Shown here: positions 52,339-62,422 of the stretch, piece by piece | Numbering within the stretch: position 1 is the first letter of the stretch | Layout: each line of letters opens with the position of its first letter | Assembly: GCF_000336915.1 (NCBI RefSeq) | Contig: NZ_AOMD01000005.1 | Location: forward strand, 39,298-103,297 | Direction: 5' to 3' | From: Halococcus saccharolyticus DSM 5350 | GTDB lineage: Archaea > Halobacteriota > Halobacteria > Halobacteriales > Halococcaceae | DNA length: 64,000 bases | The notes under the pieces: generated by a model | Databases searched by the model: none | What the model was told of the DNA's origin: nothing | What the model saw: only the letters and a program-made list of their open reading frames with translations | Position numbers and translations under genes: made by a program

Positions 52339-53406
52339 TCACGACGAGGGATCCGGTGCCGGTTCGTCTCGCTCTCGGCCATTACTCAGTCGCTGGCGAT
52401 GGACGATGCCGACGTTGTTCACGGTTCGTTCGGTGAACGCTCGAAACGCATCGCCGGTCTCGCCGTCGTCGAGCACGATCGGCGCGCCGTCGTCGCCACC
52501 CTCCCTGACGCGTGGATCGAGTGGAAGTTCGCCGAGGAACGGCATCTCGACTTCCTCGGCGAACGCCTCGCCGCCGCCCTCCCCGAAGAGCGCGTGCTCG
52601 GAACTGCAGTCGGGACACCGAAAGCCGCTCATGTTCTCGACGATCCCCAAAACTGGTGTCTCGTGTTTGCCGAACATCTCCAACCCCTTTTTAGCGTCGT
52701 CGACCGCGACCTCCTGGGGTGTAGTGACGATTACTGCGCCCGCGATCGGCACCGTCTGGAGGAGGGTGAGTTGAGTGTCGCCCGTCCCCGGCGGGAGGTC
52801 GATCACCATGTAGTCGAGCGATCCCCACTCGACGTCCTCGAACAGCTGGGTGATGAGCTTGTGGACCATCGGGCCGCGCCAGATCACGGGATCGTCCTCA
52901 CCAGTCAGAAAGTCCATGCTCATCAGCTTCATGCCGTACTTCTCGGGCGGGATGATCTGCTCCTCGGCCGTGGCCTGGGGCCGCTCGTCGGCGTCGACCA
53001 TCCGGGGAACGTTCGGGCCGTAGACGTCGGCGTCGAACAGTCCCACGCGCGCGCCAAGCTGCGAGAGTCCGGCAGCGAGGTTGACCGCGACGGTGGATTT
53101 CCCGACCCCGCCCTTGCCCGAGGCGACCGCGATGACGTTCTTGACGTCGGGAAGGACGTCTCCCTCGGCTGGCCGATCGACGTTCGCGGTGAGCTCGCAC
53201 TCGATCCCTTCCGCACCGAGCACCTCACGCACCCGCCCCGCGATCGCGGTCTCGTTCGGCGAGTAGGGCGCACCGAGCGCGAGCGAGACGTGGGCAACCT
53301 CCTCTCGCAGCTCGACGTTGTTGACGAGACCGAGCGAGACGATGTCGTCGCCGAGATCCGGGTCCTCGACCTCGCGGAGGAGCGATCGCACGTCGTCTTC
53401 GTTCAT
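52339..53406 (-). CDS. mrp: Mrp/ApbC/NBP35 family iron-sulfur carrier ATPase
   Basis: 355-residue P-loop ATPase for iron-sulfur cluster assembly. The N-terminal DUF59/MIP18 domain (LLREVEDPDLGDDIVSLGLV) covers about 80 residues; the deviant Walker A is ASGKGGVGKSTVAVNLAAGL, and the cluster-binding pair is CPDC in GFRCPDCSSEHALFG. It transfers iron-sulfur clusters in the cytoplasm. The start at 53406 is followed by MNEDDVRSLLREVEDP; the frame upstream to 53601 would enter the ribosomal operon promoter. It is divergent from the tRNA-Ser and ribosomal operon. Confidence 0.94.
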   Translation of the reverse strand: MNEDDVRSLLREVEDPDLGDDIVSLGLVNNVELREEVAHVSLALGAPYSPNETAIAGRVREVLGAEGIECELTANVDRPAEGDVLPDVKNVIAVASGKGGVGKSTVAVNLAAGLSQLGARVGLFDADVYGPNVPRMVDADERPQATAEEQIIPPEKYGMKLMSMDFLTGEDDPVIWRGPMVHKLITQLFEDVEWGSLDYMVIDLPPGTGDTQLTLLQTVPIAGAVIVTTPQEVAVDDAKKGLEMFGKHETPVLGIVENMSGFRCPDCSSEHALFGEGGGEAFAEEVEMPFLGELPLDPRVREGGDDGAPIVLDDGETGDAFRAFTERTVNNVGIVHRQRLSNGRERDEPAPDPSS

Positions 53407-53652
53407 AGCGGCGGTAGCTCCGGCCGAGCGATAAGGGTTGGGAACCCGCCGATCGGTCGGCGACGTCGGCTCGACGATTCGTGGTGGCTGGCGGCCAGTG
53501 GGGCGCGTCGGTGGATGGGTCCGCTGGCCGCAGCGTCGGTTCCCAACCCCGACCCGGGTTTCGTTGGGGTTAAATACCCGCGTCGAATTAGTCCGAGACA
53601 CGTACTGCAGGGGGTCGGCCCCGAGTCCGAGAGGGCGAGACTAACAGCGTGG

Positions 53653-53737
53653 GTCGTGGTAGCCAAGCCTGGCCCAAGGCGCAGGGTTGCTAACTCTGTG
53701 GCGCACAGCCTCCGGGGTTCGAATCCCCGCCACGACG
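53653..53737 (+). tRNA. tRNA-Ser (GCT anticodon)
   Basis: Acceptor stem GTCGTGG/CCACGAC, anticodon arm with loop TTGCTAA (anticodon GCT at 53689-53691), a long class II variable arm, T-loop TTCGAAT, and discriminator G as expected for serine. The 85-base gene has no intron and no encoded CCA. It lies 16 bases before rps13, the usual haloarchaeal order, and is probably cotranscribed from a promoter near the GTTAAATAC at about 53568-53576. Confidence 0.95.
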
Positions 53738-53753
53738 CTCCGAACCACATCAT

Positions 53754-54269
53754 ATGAGCGCAGAAGACCCAGACACACCGGCCGAAGACGAAGAGGAGGA
53801 CATCCGTTACTTCGTCCGCATCGGCCAGACCGACCTCGACGGGACGAAAAGCGTCGAGCGGGCGCTGACCGGCATGAACGGTGTCGGACGGCGGGCCGCT
53901 CGCATCATCGCAGCGGAGGCGGACGTCGACCGGACGGCAACGCTCGGCCGACTCGACGACGACGCGGTCGATTCGATCATCGAGCACGTCGAAGGATTCG
54001 CCGAGGACGTACCGGCGTGGCTCACCAACCGTCCGACCGACTACTTCACGGGCGAGACCACCCACGAGGTCGGCAACGACCTCTCGCTGACTCGTCAGCA
54101 GGACATCAATCGTATGCAGATGATCAGCTCGTACAAGGGCGTGCGCCACGAGCGCGGCCAGAAGGTCCGCGGCCAGCGCACCAAGTCCACCGGTCGTTCG
54201 GAGGGGACGATCGGCGTGAACGTCGAAGCCATCCAGGAAGAGATGGAAGAAGAGGCGGAGGGCGAATAG
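53754..54269 (+). CDS. rps13: Ribosomal protein uS13
   Basis: 171-residue small-subunit protein of the head of the 30S particle. It has an acidic haloarchaeal leader ([18 protein letters not shown]), the helix-hairpin-helix segment [20 protein letters not shown] and the basic conserved end [20 protein letters not shown], followed by an acidic tail. It starts the operon downstream of tRNA-Ser and is directly followed by rps4 with no gap. Length and order match haloarchaea. Confidence 0.97.
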   Translation: MSAEDPDTPAEDEEEDIRYFVRIGQTDLDGTKSVERALTGMNGVGRRAARIIAAEADVDRTATLGRLDDDAVDSIIEHVEGFAEDVPAWLTNRPTDYFTGETTHEVGNDLSLTRQQDINRMQMISSYKGVRHERGQKVRGQRTKSTGRSEGTIGVNVEAIQEEMEEEAEGE

Positions 54270-54797
54270 ATGGCGCTCGGATCCAACACGAAGGGCTACG
54301 AGACGCCGAACCACCCCTTCCAGGGCGAGCGTATCGCCGAGGAGTCGAACCTCGTCGGACGCTACGGCCTGAAGAACAAAGAAGAGCTCTGGCGCGCCCA
54401 GTCCGAACTCCGTGGGTTCCGCCGCGAGGCGCGACGCCTACTCGGAGACGCCCAGGGCGACGTCGACGCCGCCGAACGGGAGGGCGAACCGTTCCTCGCT
54501 CGACTCCGGCGACTCGGCATCCTCAGCGAAACGGACGGGCTCGACGACGTGCTGAGCCTCGAAGTCACCGACGTGCTCGAACGCCGGCTGCAAACCGTGG
54601 TCTACCGCACCGGACTCGCGAACACGGTCCAGCAGGCCCGCCAGTTCGTTTCTCATGGACATATCGTCGTCGACGGCGCACGAGTGACGACGCCCTCGCG
54701 GAAGGTCGACGTGAGCGAGGAGGACCTCGTGGGATTCGACGAAACGAGCCCGATCGCGGACGAACTCCACCCCGAACGAGCGGAGGAACAAGAATGA
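54270..54797 (+). CDS. rps4: Ribosomal protein uS4
   Basis: 175-residue small-subunit protein of early 30S assembly, archaeal form. It opens with the basic tract [20 protein letters not shown] and contains the S4 RNA-binding domain ([20 protein letters not shown]). It has an acidic C-terminus. The ATG follows the rps13 stop directly, and its stop overlaps the rps11 start (ATGA), so translation is coupled. Confidence 0.97.
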   Translation: MALGSNTKGYETPNHPFQGERIAEESNLVGRYGLKNKEELWRAQSELRGFRREARRLLGDAQGDVDAAEREGEPFLARLRRLGILSETDGLDDVLSLEVTDVLERRLQTVVYRTGLANTVQQARQFVSHGHIVVDGARVTTPSRKVDVSEEDLVGFDETSPIADELHPERAEEQE

Positions 54798-55186
54798 GCG
54801 CCGACGAAAACGAGGAGCGGTGGGCAGTCGCGCACGTCCACGCCTCGTTCAACAACACGATCATCACGATCACCGACCAGACCGGGGCAGAGACGCTCGC
54901 CAAATCCAGCGGCGGGACCGCCGTGAAGCAGAACCGCGACGAGGCGTCGCCCTATGCCGCGATGCAGATGGCCGAAGGCGTCGCCGAGGAGGTGCTCGCC
55001 CAGGGAATCGAGGGCGTCCACGTCAAGGTCCGCGGTCCCGGCGGGAACCTCCAGCAGAGTCCCGGACCGGGCGCACAGGCGACCATCCGGGCGCTCGCGC
55101 GCGCCGGACTGGAGATCGGCCGGATCGAGGACGTGACGCCGATCCCGCACGATGGCACGCGCGCCCCCAAATCGAGCGGGTTCTAA
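54794..55186 (+). CDS. rps11: Ribosomal protein uS11
   Basis: 130-residue protein of the 30S platform. It is clearly identified by [18 protein letters not shown] and by [12 protein letters not shown], with the conserved end [11 protein letters not shown]. The ATG overlaps the rps4 stop. An in-frame ORF from 53687 runs antisense-like through rps13 and rps4 and is not the real N-terminus. Confidence 0.97.
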   Translation: MSADENEERWAVAHVHASFNNTIITITDQTGAETLAKSSGGTAVKQNRDEASPYAAMQMAEGVAEEVLAQGIEGVHVKVRGPGGNLQQSPGPGAQATIRALARAGLEIGRIEDVTPIPHDGTRAPKSSGF

Positions 55187-55189
55187 CCA

Positions 55190-55936
55190 GTGAGCGCCGC
55201 GTACGACGTCGCGTTCATCGATCGCGACGACCGCGACGCACGCTTCCTCGTCCGGGGGATCACGCCCGCGTTCGCCAACGGGATCCGGCGGGCGATGGTC
55301 GCCGACGTGCCGACACTCTCGGTCGACACCGTGCGAGTGGTCGAGAACTCGTCGGTGATGTTCGACGAGCAGATCGGCCACCGACTCGGAATGGTGCCAC
55401 TGAGTGCGCCGCCGAACGAGTTCGAGCCGGACGATAGCGTCACGCTGGGGCTCGACGTTTCCGGCCCCGACACCGCGTACTCCGGCGACCTCGTCAGCAG
55501 CGATTCGGTTGTCGAACCCGCCGAGGACAACGTCCCGATCATCGAGCTCAAAGAGGACCAGCGCCTCGAAGTCGAGGCCGAGGCCGTGCTCGACACCGGG
55601 AAGTCCCACGCCAAACACCAGGGCGGCGTGGCAGTCGGCTACCGCCACCTCCAGAAGGTGGAGGTCGTCGGCGACCGCGAGGAGTTCGCCGACGAGGAGC
55701 CGAACATCCTCCGGGGCGTCATCGAGGAGGACGGTGAGCTGATCCCGACCGAGGAGTTCGACAACGACCTCACGAACCGGTATCCGGGCAAGGAGGTCAC
55801 GGTCGAGGACGTGCCGAACGCGTTCGTCTTCCACGTCGAGACCGACGGCTCGCTGACCGTCGAGGAGCTGGTGACGGCGGCGGTCGACTCGCTGGAAACG
55901 CGCGCGAACGAACTCAAAGAAGCGGTCCAGTTGTAA
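55190..55936 (+). CDS. rpoD: RNA polymerase subunit D (Rpo3)
   Basis: 248-residue alpha-like subunit that nucleates polymerase assembly with subunits L, N and P. The N-terminal alpha motif is [24 protein letters not shown]. It has no cysteine at all, so the iron-sulfur cluster domain found in some archaeal Rpo3 is absent, as in other haloarchaea. The GTG at 55190 is 4 bases after the rps11 stop. It precedes tRNA-Leu. Confidence 0.96.
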   Translation: MSAAYDVAFIDRDDRDARFLVRGITPAFANGIRRAMVADVPTLSVDTVRVVENSSVMFDEQIGHRLGMVPLSAPPNEFEPDDSVTLGLDVSGPDTAYSGDLVSSDSVVEPAEDNVPIIELKEDQRLEVEAEAVLDTGKSHAKHQGGVAVGYRHLQKVEVVGDREEFADEEPNILRGVIEEDGELIPTEEFDNDLTNRYPGKEVTVEDVPNAFVFHVETDGSLTVEELVTAAVDSLETRANELKEAVQL

Positions 55937-56125
55937 TGTATCGCCCCACGAACCACGAACGGTCGCGTGCCCGCCGTCGAGATACGGCAGCAGGCACGCA
56001 CCGGCACGGCTCCATCGCGCGGACACGTCGGCACGGCGAGCGGACGCCACGCGTCGCGCGACCCCTGAGTGACGTGCCGCCGATCGAAACTGGTTTGTGG
56101 GGACGGAAACGAGTGCAGTCCGCGT

Positions 56126-56210
56126 GCAGGGATAGCCAAGTCAGGTCAACGGCGCAGCGTTCAGGGCGCTGTCTCGTAGGAGTTCGCAGGTTCAAATCCT
56201 GCTCCCTGCA
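56126..56210 (+). tRNA. tRNA-Leu (CAG anticodon)
   Basis: Acceptor stem GCAGGGA/TCCCTGC, anticodon loop TTCAGGG with anticodon CAG at 56162-56164, class II variable arm, T-loop TTCAAAT, and discriminator A typical of leucine. No intron. It lies between rpoD and rpl18e in the operon, the same order known from other haloarchaea. Confidence 0.95.
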
Positions 56211-56231
56211 TGCTCTTTTGGGAGACAAGTT

Positions 56232-56582
56232 ATGAGCAAGACCAATCCGAGGCTCACGAGTCTCATCACTGAACTGGAATCGACTGCCCGCGAGGCGGAT
56301 AGCCCCGTCTGGCAGGCAGTCGCCGACCGGCTGGAGAAACCCCGGCGCACCCACGCCGAGGTCAACCTCGGTCGGATCGAACGCTACGCCAAGGAGGAAG
56401 AGACGGTCGTCGTTCCGGGCAAGGTGCTCGGCAGCGGCGTCCTCGAAAAGCCCGTCACCGTGGCGGCAGTCGATTTCTCCGGCACAGCCGAAACAAAGAT
56501 CGATCAAGTCGGGGAGTCGCTCGCGCTCGAAGAATGCATCGAGCAGAACCCCGATGGATCGGACGTCCGGGTGATCCGATGA
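56232..56582 (+). CDS. rpl18e: Ribosomal protein eL18
   Basis: 116-residue large-subunit protein found in archaea and eukaryotes. Typical segments are [28 protein letters not shown] and [22 protein letters not shown]. The start at 56232 follows tRNA-Leu by 21 bases. Its stop overlaps the rpl13 ATG, which shows coupled translation. Confidence 0.96.
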   Translation: MSKTNPRLTSLITELESTAREADSPVWQAVADRLEKPRRTHAEVNLGRIERYAKEEETVVVPGKVLGSGVLEKPVTVAAVDFSGTAETKIDQVGESLALEECIEQNPDGSDVRVIR

Positions 56583-57016
56583 ACGCCGCCGAGTTCGAAC
56601 CCGACATCGTGGTCGACGCTCGGGACTGTATCCTCGGGCGGGTCGCGAGCCAGGTCGCAGAACGCGCCCTCGACGGCGAGCGCGTCGCCGTGGTCAACGC
56701 CGAGGAGGCGGTCATCACGGGCGGCACCGACGACGTGATGGGCGTCTTCGAGGACCGCGCCGAGCTCGGCTCGGACAGCGGGCCGTACTACCCGAAACGC
56801 CCCGACCGGATCATGAAGCGCTCGATCCGCGGGATGATCCCGTACAAGCGCCCGCGCGGGCGCGAGGCGTTTGAGCGCCTCCGGGTCTACGTCGGCGATC
56901 CCTTCGAGGACGACGCGGCGGTTCTCGACGGGACCTCGCTGGATCGGCTGTCGAACACCAAGTTCGTCCAACTGGGCGACGTGAGCGAAAACCTCGGAGC
57001 CAACGTCACATGGTAA
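56579..57016 (+). CDS. rpl13: Ribosomal protein uL13
   Basis: 145-residue large-subunit protein. The family core is [22 protein letters not shown], followed by [27 protein letters not shown]. The ATG overlaps the rpl18e stop; an earlier ATG at 56534 would lie inside the rpl18e frame and is rejected. The gene overlaps rps9 by 7 bases. Confidence 0.96.
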   Translation: MNAAEFEPDIVVDARDCILGRVASQVAERALDGERVAVVNAEEAVITGGTDDVMGVFEDRAELGSDSGPYYPKRPDRIMKRSIRGMIPYKRPRGREAFERLRVYVGDPFEDDAAVLDGTSLDRLSNTKFVQLGDVSENLGANVTW

Positions 57017-57405
57017 CGAACACCTCAGGCAAGAAGAAGACCGCGATCGCCCGCGCCACCGTCTCGGAGGGTGAGGGTCGCGTTCGCATCAACGCGAAAC
57101 CAGTCGAACTGATCGAGCCCGAGCTGGCACGGCTGAAGATGCTCGAACCGTTCCGCATCGCCGAGGAACGCCGCGAGAGCGTCGACATCGAGGTCGACGT
57201 GAGCGGCGGTGGCACCGTCGGGCAGGCCGACGCAGTCCGAACCGCGATCGCACGCGGGCTGGTCGAGCACGCGAACGACGCCGAACTCCGCGACGCGTAC
57301 ATGGAGTTCGACCGGTCGCTGCTCGTGAACGACGTCCGTCAGTCCGAATCCAAGAAATGGGGCGGCCCGGGCGCACGGGCACGCTACCAGAAGTCCTACC
57401 GCTAA
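57010..57405 (+). CDS. rps9: Ribosomal protein uS9
   Basis: 131-residue 30S protein contacting tRNA at the P site through its basic C-terminal tail. The opening [20 protein letters not shown] and the conserved end with [11 protein letters not shown] are diagnostic; the central [16 protein letters not shown] is also typical. It overlaps rpl13 and precedes rpoN in the usual order. Confidence 0.97.
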   Translation: MVTNTSGKKKTAIARATVSEGEGRVRINAKPVELIEPELARLKMLEPFRIAEERRESVDIEVDVSGGGTVGQADAVRTAIARGLVEHANDAELRDAYMEFDRSLLVNDVRQSESKKWGGPGARARYQKSYR

Positions 57406-57441
57406 CATGATCGGGACACCAGCCTCGGGAGGACGACTGCC

Positions 57442-57633
57442 ATGATGGTCCCCGTGCGGTGTTTCACCTGCGGGAAGGTCGTCGGCGAGCACTGGGAACC
57501 GTTCGAAGCCCGGGTCGAGGACGGCGAGGACCCGGCCGACGTGCTCGACGACCTCGGCGTGGACCGGCACTGCTGTCGCCGGATGTTGGTGTCGCACTCG
57601 GACCTCGTCGACATCGTGGCCCCCTATCAGTGA
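57442..57633 (+). CDS. rpoN: RNA polymerase subunit N (Rpo10)
   Basis: 63-residue zinc-binding polymerase subunit. The CFTCGK pair near the N-terminus and the HCCRRM pair near residue 45 form the CxxC...CC zinc site. Two ATG codons in a row start the frame (57442 and 57445). The stop overlaps the rpoK start. It bridges subunits D and L in the assembly platform. Confidence 0.96.
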   Translation: MMVPVRCFTCGKVVGEHWEPFEARVEDGEDPADVLDDLGVDRHCCRRMLVSHSDLVDIVAPYQ

Positions 57634-57809
57634 TGGCTCAGCGCTACAATCGGTACGAGAAGGCGCGGATCATCGGCGCGCGAGCGCTCCAGATCGCGTA
57701 CGGCGCGCCCGTGCTGGTCGGGACGGATAGTACCGAACCGATCCTGATCGCGGCCGAGGAGTACGACGCCGGCGTGTTGCCCTTCACCGTCAACCGGGGG
57801 CAGCAATGA
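57633..57809 (+). CDS. rpoK: RNA polymerase subunit K (Rpo6)
   Basis: 58-residue subunit, the archaeal omega counterpart. The sequence [21 protein letters not shown] is the family signature. Its ATG overlaps the rpoN stop, and its own stop overlaps the enolase ATG, so the run is tightly coupled. The in-frame extension from 57459 is a shadow of rpoN. Confidence 0.96.
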   Translation: MAQRYNRYEKARIIGARALQIAYGAPVLVGTDSTEPILIAAEEYDAGVLPFTVNRGQQ

Positions 57810-59008
57810 CGCTGATCACCGAGGTCCGGCTCCGGCGGGTGCTCGATTCACGCGGGAATCCGACCGTCGAGGCCGAGGTCACTACCGAGTCGGGCGGGTT
57901 CGGTCGGGCGGCCGCACCGAGCGGTGCAAGCACCGGTGCACACGAGGCGACGTCGCTACCCGCGAGCGAGGCGATCGCGAGCGCCCGCGAACACGCCGTC
58001 CCGCGAATCGAGGGCCAGGTGTACGCCGGCGACCAGCGCTCGGTTGACGCCGCGCTGCGTGCGGCCGACGGCACCGAGAGCTTCGACGAGATCGGCGCGA
58101 ACAGTGCAGTCGCGATTTCGATGGCTGCCGCGACCGCTGCAGCCGACACACTCGGCGCACCGCTGTACCAGCATCTCGGCGGGGCGTTCCGCGGGAACGA
58201 GTTCCCGACGCCGCTCGGCAACGTGATCGGCGGTGGCGAGCACGCGGCAGAGGCGACCCACATTCAGGAGTTCCTCGCCGCGCCGGTCGGCGCACCCAGC
58301 GTCGCGGACGCGGTGTTCGCGAACGCCCGAGTCCACGGGGCAGTCGGCGAGATCCTCGCCGAGCGCGATGTCGCTGCGGCAAAGGGCGACGAGGGCGCGT
58401 GGGCCCCCGCGATCGACGACAGTGAGGCGTTCGAGATCGTCGCGGAAGCCACAGAGCAAGTCGCCGGTGAGGTCGGCTTCGACATCGGGTTCGGTCTCGA
58501 TGTGGCGGCGACCGAACTCTACGACGCCGACGAGGGTGTCTACCGCTACGGTGACACCGAGCGGACGCCCGACGAGCAGATCGAGTACGTCGCAGGCCTC
58601 GTCGACGAGTACGATCTCGTCTACGTCGAGGACCCGCTCGACGAGGAGGATTTCGAGGGGTTCGCCGATCTGACCGACCAAGTCGGATCGGAGACGTTGA
58701 TCTGTGGCGACGATCTGTTCGTGACGAACACCGAACGGCTCGATCGCGGGATCGAAGCGGGCGCGGCGAACGCCCTCCTCGTGAAACCGAACCAGATCGG
58801 GACGCTCTCGGACGCGTTCGACGCGACCGAGCGCGCCGTCGAGAACGGGCTCGCGCCCGTGATCTCCCACCGATCGGGCGAGACCGAGGACACCACGATC
58901 GCACACCTCGCCGTCGCGACCGCCGCACCGTTCGTCAAGACGGGCGCGGTCGGCGGCGAGCGCACAGCCAAGCTGAACGAACTCATCAGAACCGAGGAAA
59001 CCGCATGA
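57806..59008 (+). CDS. eno: Enolase
   Basis: 400-residue glycolytic enzyme that interconverts 2-phosphoglycerate and phosphoenolpyruvate in the cytoplasm. N-terminal [19 protein letters not shown], the metal ligand segments [13 protein letters not shown] and [10 protein letters not shown], the catalytic lysine in [10 protein letters not shown], and [18 protein letters not shown] are all intact. It sits in the ribosomal operon between rpoK and rps2, as in most archaea. Both gene junctions are 4-base overlaps. Confidence 0.97.
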   Translation: MTLITEVRLRRVLDSRGNPTVEAEVTTESGGFGRAAAPSGASTGAHEATSLPASEAIASAREHAVPRIEGQVYAGDQRSVDAALRAADGTESFDEIGANSAVAISMAAATAAADTLGAPLYQHLGGAFRGNEFPTPLGNVIGGGEHAAEATHIQEFLAAPVGAPSVADAVFANARVHGAVGEILAERDVAAAKGDEGAWAPAIDDSEAFEIVAEATEQVAGEVGFDIGFGLDVAATELYDADEGVYRYGDTERTPDEQIEYVAGLVDEYDLVYVEDPLDEEDFEGFADLTDQVGSETLICGDDLFVTNTERLDRGIEAGAANALLVKPNQIGTLSDAFDATERAVENGLAPVISHRSGETEDTTIAHLAVATAAPFVKTGAVGGERTAKLNELIRTEETA

Positions 59009-59796
59009 GCAACAACGAAGAGGGTCTCGACGCGGCCGAACGCGACATCGAGGCGGAGCCGACCGGCGAGTCCGGCGCAGAACCCGCGACAGACCCCGAC
59101 ACCGACGTGAGAGACGAATCGATCGAGGGGACGACCGACGCCGACGAGGCGGCCACGGACGAAGTCGAGGAGAGCAACGGACCGGCGTTCGACGAGGACG
59201 TCATGTCCGGCGACGAGGCCGACCTCCTCATCCCCGTCGAGGACTACCTCGGCGCAGGCGTCCACATCGGCACCCAACAGAAGACCGACGAGATGGAGCG
59301 GTTCATCCACCGCGTCCGGACCGACGGCCTCTACGTCCTCGACGTGGGCCGAACCGACGAACGGATCCGGACCGCAGCCGACTTCCTCGCGAACTACGAC
59401 CCCGAGGGGATCCTCGTGGCCTCCTCGCGCCAGTACGGTCGGTTCCCGGCCGAAAAGCTCGCCGACGCCATCGGGGCGCGCGCCCGGACGGGGCGGTTCA
59501 TCCCCGGGACGCTCACCAACCCCGACTACGACGGGTACATCGAGCCCGACGTGCTCGTGGTGACCGACCCGATCGGCGACGCCCAGGCCGTCACGGAGGC
59601 CATTACAGTGGGTATCCCGGTCGTCGCGATGTGCGACTCGAACAACTCCACGAGCAACGTGGACCTCGCGATCCCGACGAACAACAAGGGCCGCCGGGCG
59701 CTGTCGGTGGTCTACTGGCTGCTCGCGAACGAGACGCTCGACCGCCGCGGCGCGGACACGGTGTACGAACTCGACGACTTCGAAGAGGGTATCTGA
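59005..59796 (+). CDS. rps2: Ribosomal protein uS2
   Basis: 263-residue 30S protein. The first 65-70 residues are a very acidic extension (for example [20 protein letters not shown]) typical of haloarchaeal uS2. The conserved fold follows with [41 protein letters not shown] and [20 protein letters not shown]. It is the last operon gene here. A run of five T residues at 59808-59812 follows the stop and may end transcription. Confidence 0.97.
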   Translation: MSNNEEGLDAAERDIEAEPTGESGAEPATDPDTDVRDESIEGTTDADEAATDEVEESNGPAFDEDVMSGDEADLLIPVEDYLGAGVHIGTQQKTDEMERFIHRVRTDGLYVLDVGRTDERIRTAADFLANYDPEGILVASSRQYGRFPAEKLADAIGARARTGRFIPGTLTNPDYDGYIEPDVLVVTDPIGDAQAVTEAITVGIPVVAMCDSNNSTSNVDLAIPTNNKGRRALSVVYWLLANETLDRRGADTVYELDDFEEGI

Positions 59797-59807
59797 GCCC
59801 GCGTTCG

Positions 59808-59812
59808 TTTTT
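59808..59812 (+). terminator. Possible T-tract terminator after rps2
   Basis: TTTTT 12 bases after the rps2 stop, in the 71-base gap before the convergent moeA gene. It is short, so confidence is limited. Confidence 0.35.
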
Positions 59813-59867
59813 CAGCGCATCACTCCAACAGCGACGGCGTTCGCCGGCGAGAGTCCAGTCCTGATTC

Positions 59868-61064
59868 TCACTCGACGGCTGGGTACGGAACGACGTCGAC
59901 CGACTCGTCAGGTTCGATCGCGGTTTCGGTGAGAACGAATCCGTCGGCGAGCGTCGCCCGTGTGCTCGCGGCAACAAGGCCCGGTTTGAACTGATCCTCG
60001 TAGAGCGGAAGCGACGAATCGACGTGACCGAGCGCCGTCGCTCGCCCGTCCGCCACGACAACCGGGACCGCGTACTCCCGGTCGGCGTCGGGCATTCCGA
60101 CGTGGTGTTCGGGAGTGGCCGTGACAGTCGAAAGATCGGTTTTCCCAGTGAACAGCGGACGGGCAACGAGCACGGCCGCGATGTGAGCCGCGATCGGTTT
60201 TCCAGGAAGTGCGACGACGGGAGTTCCATCCACCACAGCGGCCGTCACAGGGCGACCGGGCCGGAGGCGAACGCCGGCGAACAGCGGGTCGTGATCGGCG
60301 AGGACACTCGAAACGTGATCCGCTATTCCAACGCTCGTCCCGCCAGTCGTGAGGACGACGTCGTGGTTCGCGGTCGCGTCCTCGATCGTCTCTCGAACCG
60401 CGGCGGGATCGTCGGGCACGGTTCGTGGGTCCGTCGGGATGTGCCCCCAAGACCGGACGAGATTGGCGAGGAACGCCGAATCGCGGTCGGGCTGTCGGCC
60501 CTCGTAGATCTCGGTGCCGGTCGCGACGATGCCGACCGCAAACCGCTCGCGGACCGGAAGGGTGTCGATACCGACATCACGGAGGAGCGCCGCGTGTCGC
60601 GGCGCGAGTCGATCGCCCGCGGCGAACAGCCGCTCGTCCGCTTCGGCGGTGGTGCCTCGACGGTGGACGTTCGTTCCGGCGGCGAGGTCCCAGGTCGTGA
60701 GCTGCCCGTCCGCGACGGTCGCGTTCTCGCGTTTCAACACCGCGTCGGCCCGGGATGGCAGCGGCGCACCGGTAGCGATCCGTACCGCGGTTCCGGAGCC
60801 GATGTCGGGTGGCTCGTCCTCGGGTGCGATCTCGTCGACGACATCGAGTGGCGGCTCGTCGGCAGCCGCAGCGGCGTAGCCGTCCATCGTGGCGTAATCG
60901 TGTGGTGGGACGTCGCGGGGCGCGTGGACGTTCTCGGCGAGCACTCGACCGGCGAGCGCATCCAGTTCGACGGACACCGTGGCGACGTCGGCGAGTGCTG
61001 TCGATCGCGCTTCGGTGATCCGTTCGATCGCCACCGAGCGAGCGACCAGCTCGCGGTCGGACAT
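59868..61064 (-). CDS. moeA: Molybdopterin molybdotransferase
   Basis: 398-residue enzyme that inserts molybdate into adenylated molybdopterin to make the active cofactor. Domains: the N-terminal part has LAENVHAPRDVPPHDYATMDGYA (with DGYA near the active site), the MPT-binding domain shows TTGGTSVGIADHV, and the C-terminal domain GKPIAAHIAAVLVARPL. It lacks the extra substrate-binding-type domain fused to some archaeal MoeA. It is divergent from the molybdoenzyme operon that starts at 61236 and very likely serves it. Confidence 0.94.
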   Translation of the reverse strand: MSDRELVARSVAIERITEARSTALADVATVSVELDALAGRVLAENVHAPRDVPPHDYATMDGYAAAAADEPPLDVVDEIAPEDEPPDIGSGTAVRIATGAPLPSRADAVLKRENATVADGQLTTWDLAAGTNVHRRGTTAEADERLFAAGDRLAPRHAALLRDVGIDTLPVRERFAVGIVATGTEIYEGRQPDRDSAFLANLVRSWGHIPTDPRTVPDDPAAVRETIEDATANHDVVLTTGGTSVGIADHVSSVLADHDPLFAGVRLRPGRPVTAAVVDGTPVVALPGKPIAAHIAAVLVARPLFTGKTDLSTVTATPEHHVGMPDADREYAVPVVVADGRATALGHVDSSLPLYEDQFKPGLVAASTRATLADGFVLTETAIEPDESVDVVPYPAVE

Positions 61065-61235
61065 ACCATCCCGTGGCTCGAACGCGTCATATCCCTTCCG
61101 CCGGTGTCGGACGATCGGGCGACGGCACCTAGACGATCGTGCGTGCGCGACGCGAAACCATGGTAATCTTTTTCATTACATAGCGACACACTAGGGTGAA
61201 GGTGTCTCGCACGCCTTTCGGGAGCAACTCGACAT

Positions 61236-61880
61236 ATGGAATTCAGTGGGACGTTCGAACTCGAGGACACGACCACCGAAGAGGTGTGGCTCGCGCTCTC
61301 GGATCCGGTGATGATCGAGAGCGCGCTTCCCGGATGTGAGTTTCTCGTCCGGGTCGACGACGGCGACGTCGATTTCGACGCGCTCCGCGAGGAGCACGCC
61401 GATCGGGACGTCGAACCGACCTCGGACCCGGAAGTCATCGCCGAACGGGCGTTCGAGGAGGGGGGACGCTACGCCGCCGTCATGCAGATCAGCATTGGAC
61501 CGGTGAACCCGACGTTCGAGACGGTCGTGACGATCGACCATCGCGAACAGCCCGCAATGGAGGCCTCGGGCGAGGGCTCGGCTGGGGATAGCTCGTTCGA
61601 GATGACTTCGGGAATGGAACTCTCCGAAACCGACGACGGCGTCGGGGTCGAGTGGGAGACCGAGGCCGACGTGTTCGGCCGGATCGCTTCGATGGGCCAG
61701 CGGGTCATCAACCCGGCAGCGAATCAGGTCGTGAAGCGATTCTTCTCGTCGGTTCAGGAGGAGATCCGCGAGCGCGAAATCGCCGAAGGCGGCGAGGTCG
61801 AAGCGGCAGAGCCGGCCGAGGAGTCCGGGGACGATCGCGGTATCGTCGATCGAATTCTCGGTCGATCGGAGGGGAGTTAA
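61236..61880 (+). CDS. CoxG-like SRPBCC family protein
   Basis: 214-residue protein related to CoxG of carbon monoxide dehydrogenase clusters. The family opening MEFSGTFELEDTTTEEVWLALSDP and the loop SALPGC are clear, with ISIGPVNPTFETVVTIDH in the middle. A hydrophilic, acidic tail of about 40 residues replaces the membrane anchor seen in some CoxG. It is the first gene of an operon with the small and large subunits, 3 bases before the next start. CoxG-type proteins have been proposed to bring quinone to the enzyme or to help membrane association. Confidence 0.85.
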   Translation: MEFSGTFELEDTTTEEVWLALSDPVMIESALPGCEFLVRVDDGDVDFDALREEHADRDVEPTSDPEVIAERAFEEGGRYAAVMQISIGPVNPTFETVVTIDHREQPAMEASGEGSAGDSSFEMTSGMELSETDDGVGVEWETEADVFGRIASMGQRVINPAANQVVKRFFSSVQEEIREREIAEGGEVEAAEPAEESGDDRGIVDRILGRSEGS

Positions 61881-61883
61881 CAC

Positions 61884-62420
61884 ATGACAGAACACGACAT
61901 CGAGGTGACGGTCAACGGCACAGCACACGAACTCACGGTCGATTCCCGGACACTGCTGGTCCACGCCCTGCGTGACGAGTTGGGCTATACCGGGACGAAC
62001 GTCGGGTGTGAAAGCTCGACCTGTGGGGCCTGTACCGTTCACCTGGACGGCGACGCGGTAAAGTCCTGTACGCTGCTCGCCGTGCAGGCCGACGGCGCAG
62101 CAATCGGGACCGTCGAGGGACTCGCCGAGGACGGGACCTACGCCCCGATCCAGGAAGGCTTCCAGAAGGAGCACGGTCTCCAGTGTGGCTACTGCACGCC
62201 CGGGATGATGCTCGCGGCGAACGATCTCTTGGAGCGCAACCCCGACCCCGACGAGGAGGAGATCCGCGAGGCGATCGAGGGCAACCTCTGTCGATGTACC
62301 GGCTATCAGAACATCGTGAACGCGGTCGAGTTCGCCGCCGACGAGATGAGTGCGGCAGCGACCGACGGTGGCGAGGACGTGACCGAGACGACCGCCGTAG
62401 ACGGTGGGGGTGACGACTGA
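61884..62420 (+). CDS. [2Fe-2S] small subunit of a xanthine oxidase family enzyme
   Basis: 178-residue electron transfer subunit. The plant-type cluster motif [15 protein letters not shown] and the second cluster motif [10 protein letters not shown] with CRCTGYQNI are complete. The C-terminal 25 residues are an acidic and Thr-rich extension. It passes electrons from the molybdenum centre to a flavin subunit. It lies 3 bases after the CoxG-like gene and 2 bases before the large subunit. The flavin subunit gene is not seen in between and may be outside the window. Confidence 0.92.
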   Translation: MTEHDIEVTVNGTAHELTVDSRTLLVHALRDELGYTGTNVGCESSTCGACTVHLDGDAVKSCTLLAVQADGAAIGTVEGLAEDGTYAPIQEGFQKEHGLQCGYCTPGMMLAANDLLERNPDPDEEEIREAIEGNLCRCTGYQNIVNAVEFAADEMSAAATDGGEDVTETTAVDGGGDD

Positions 62421-62422
62421 CC

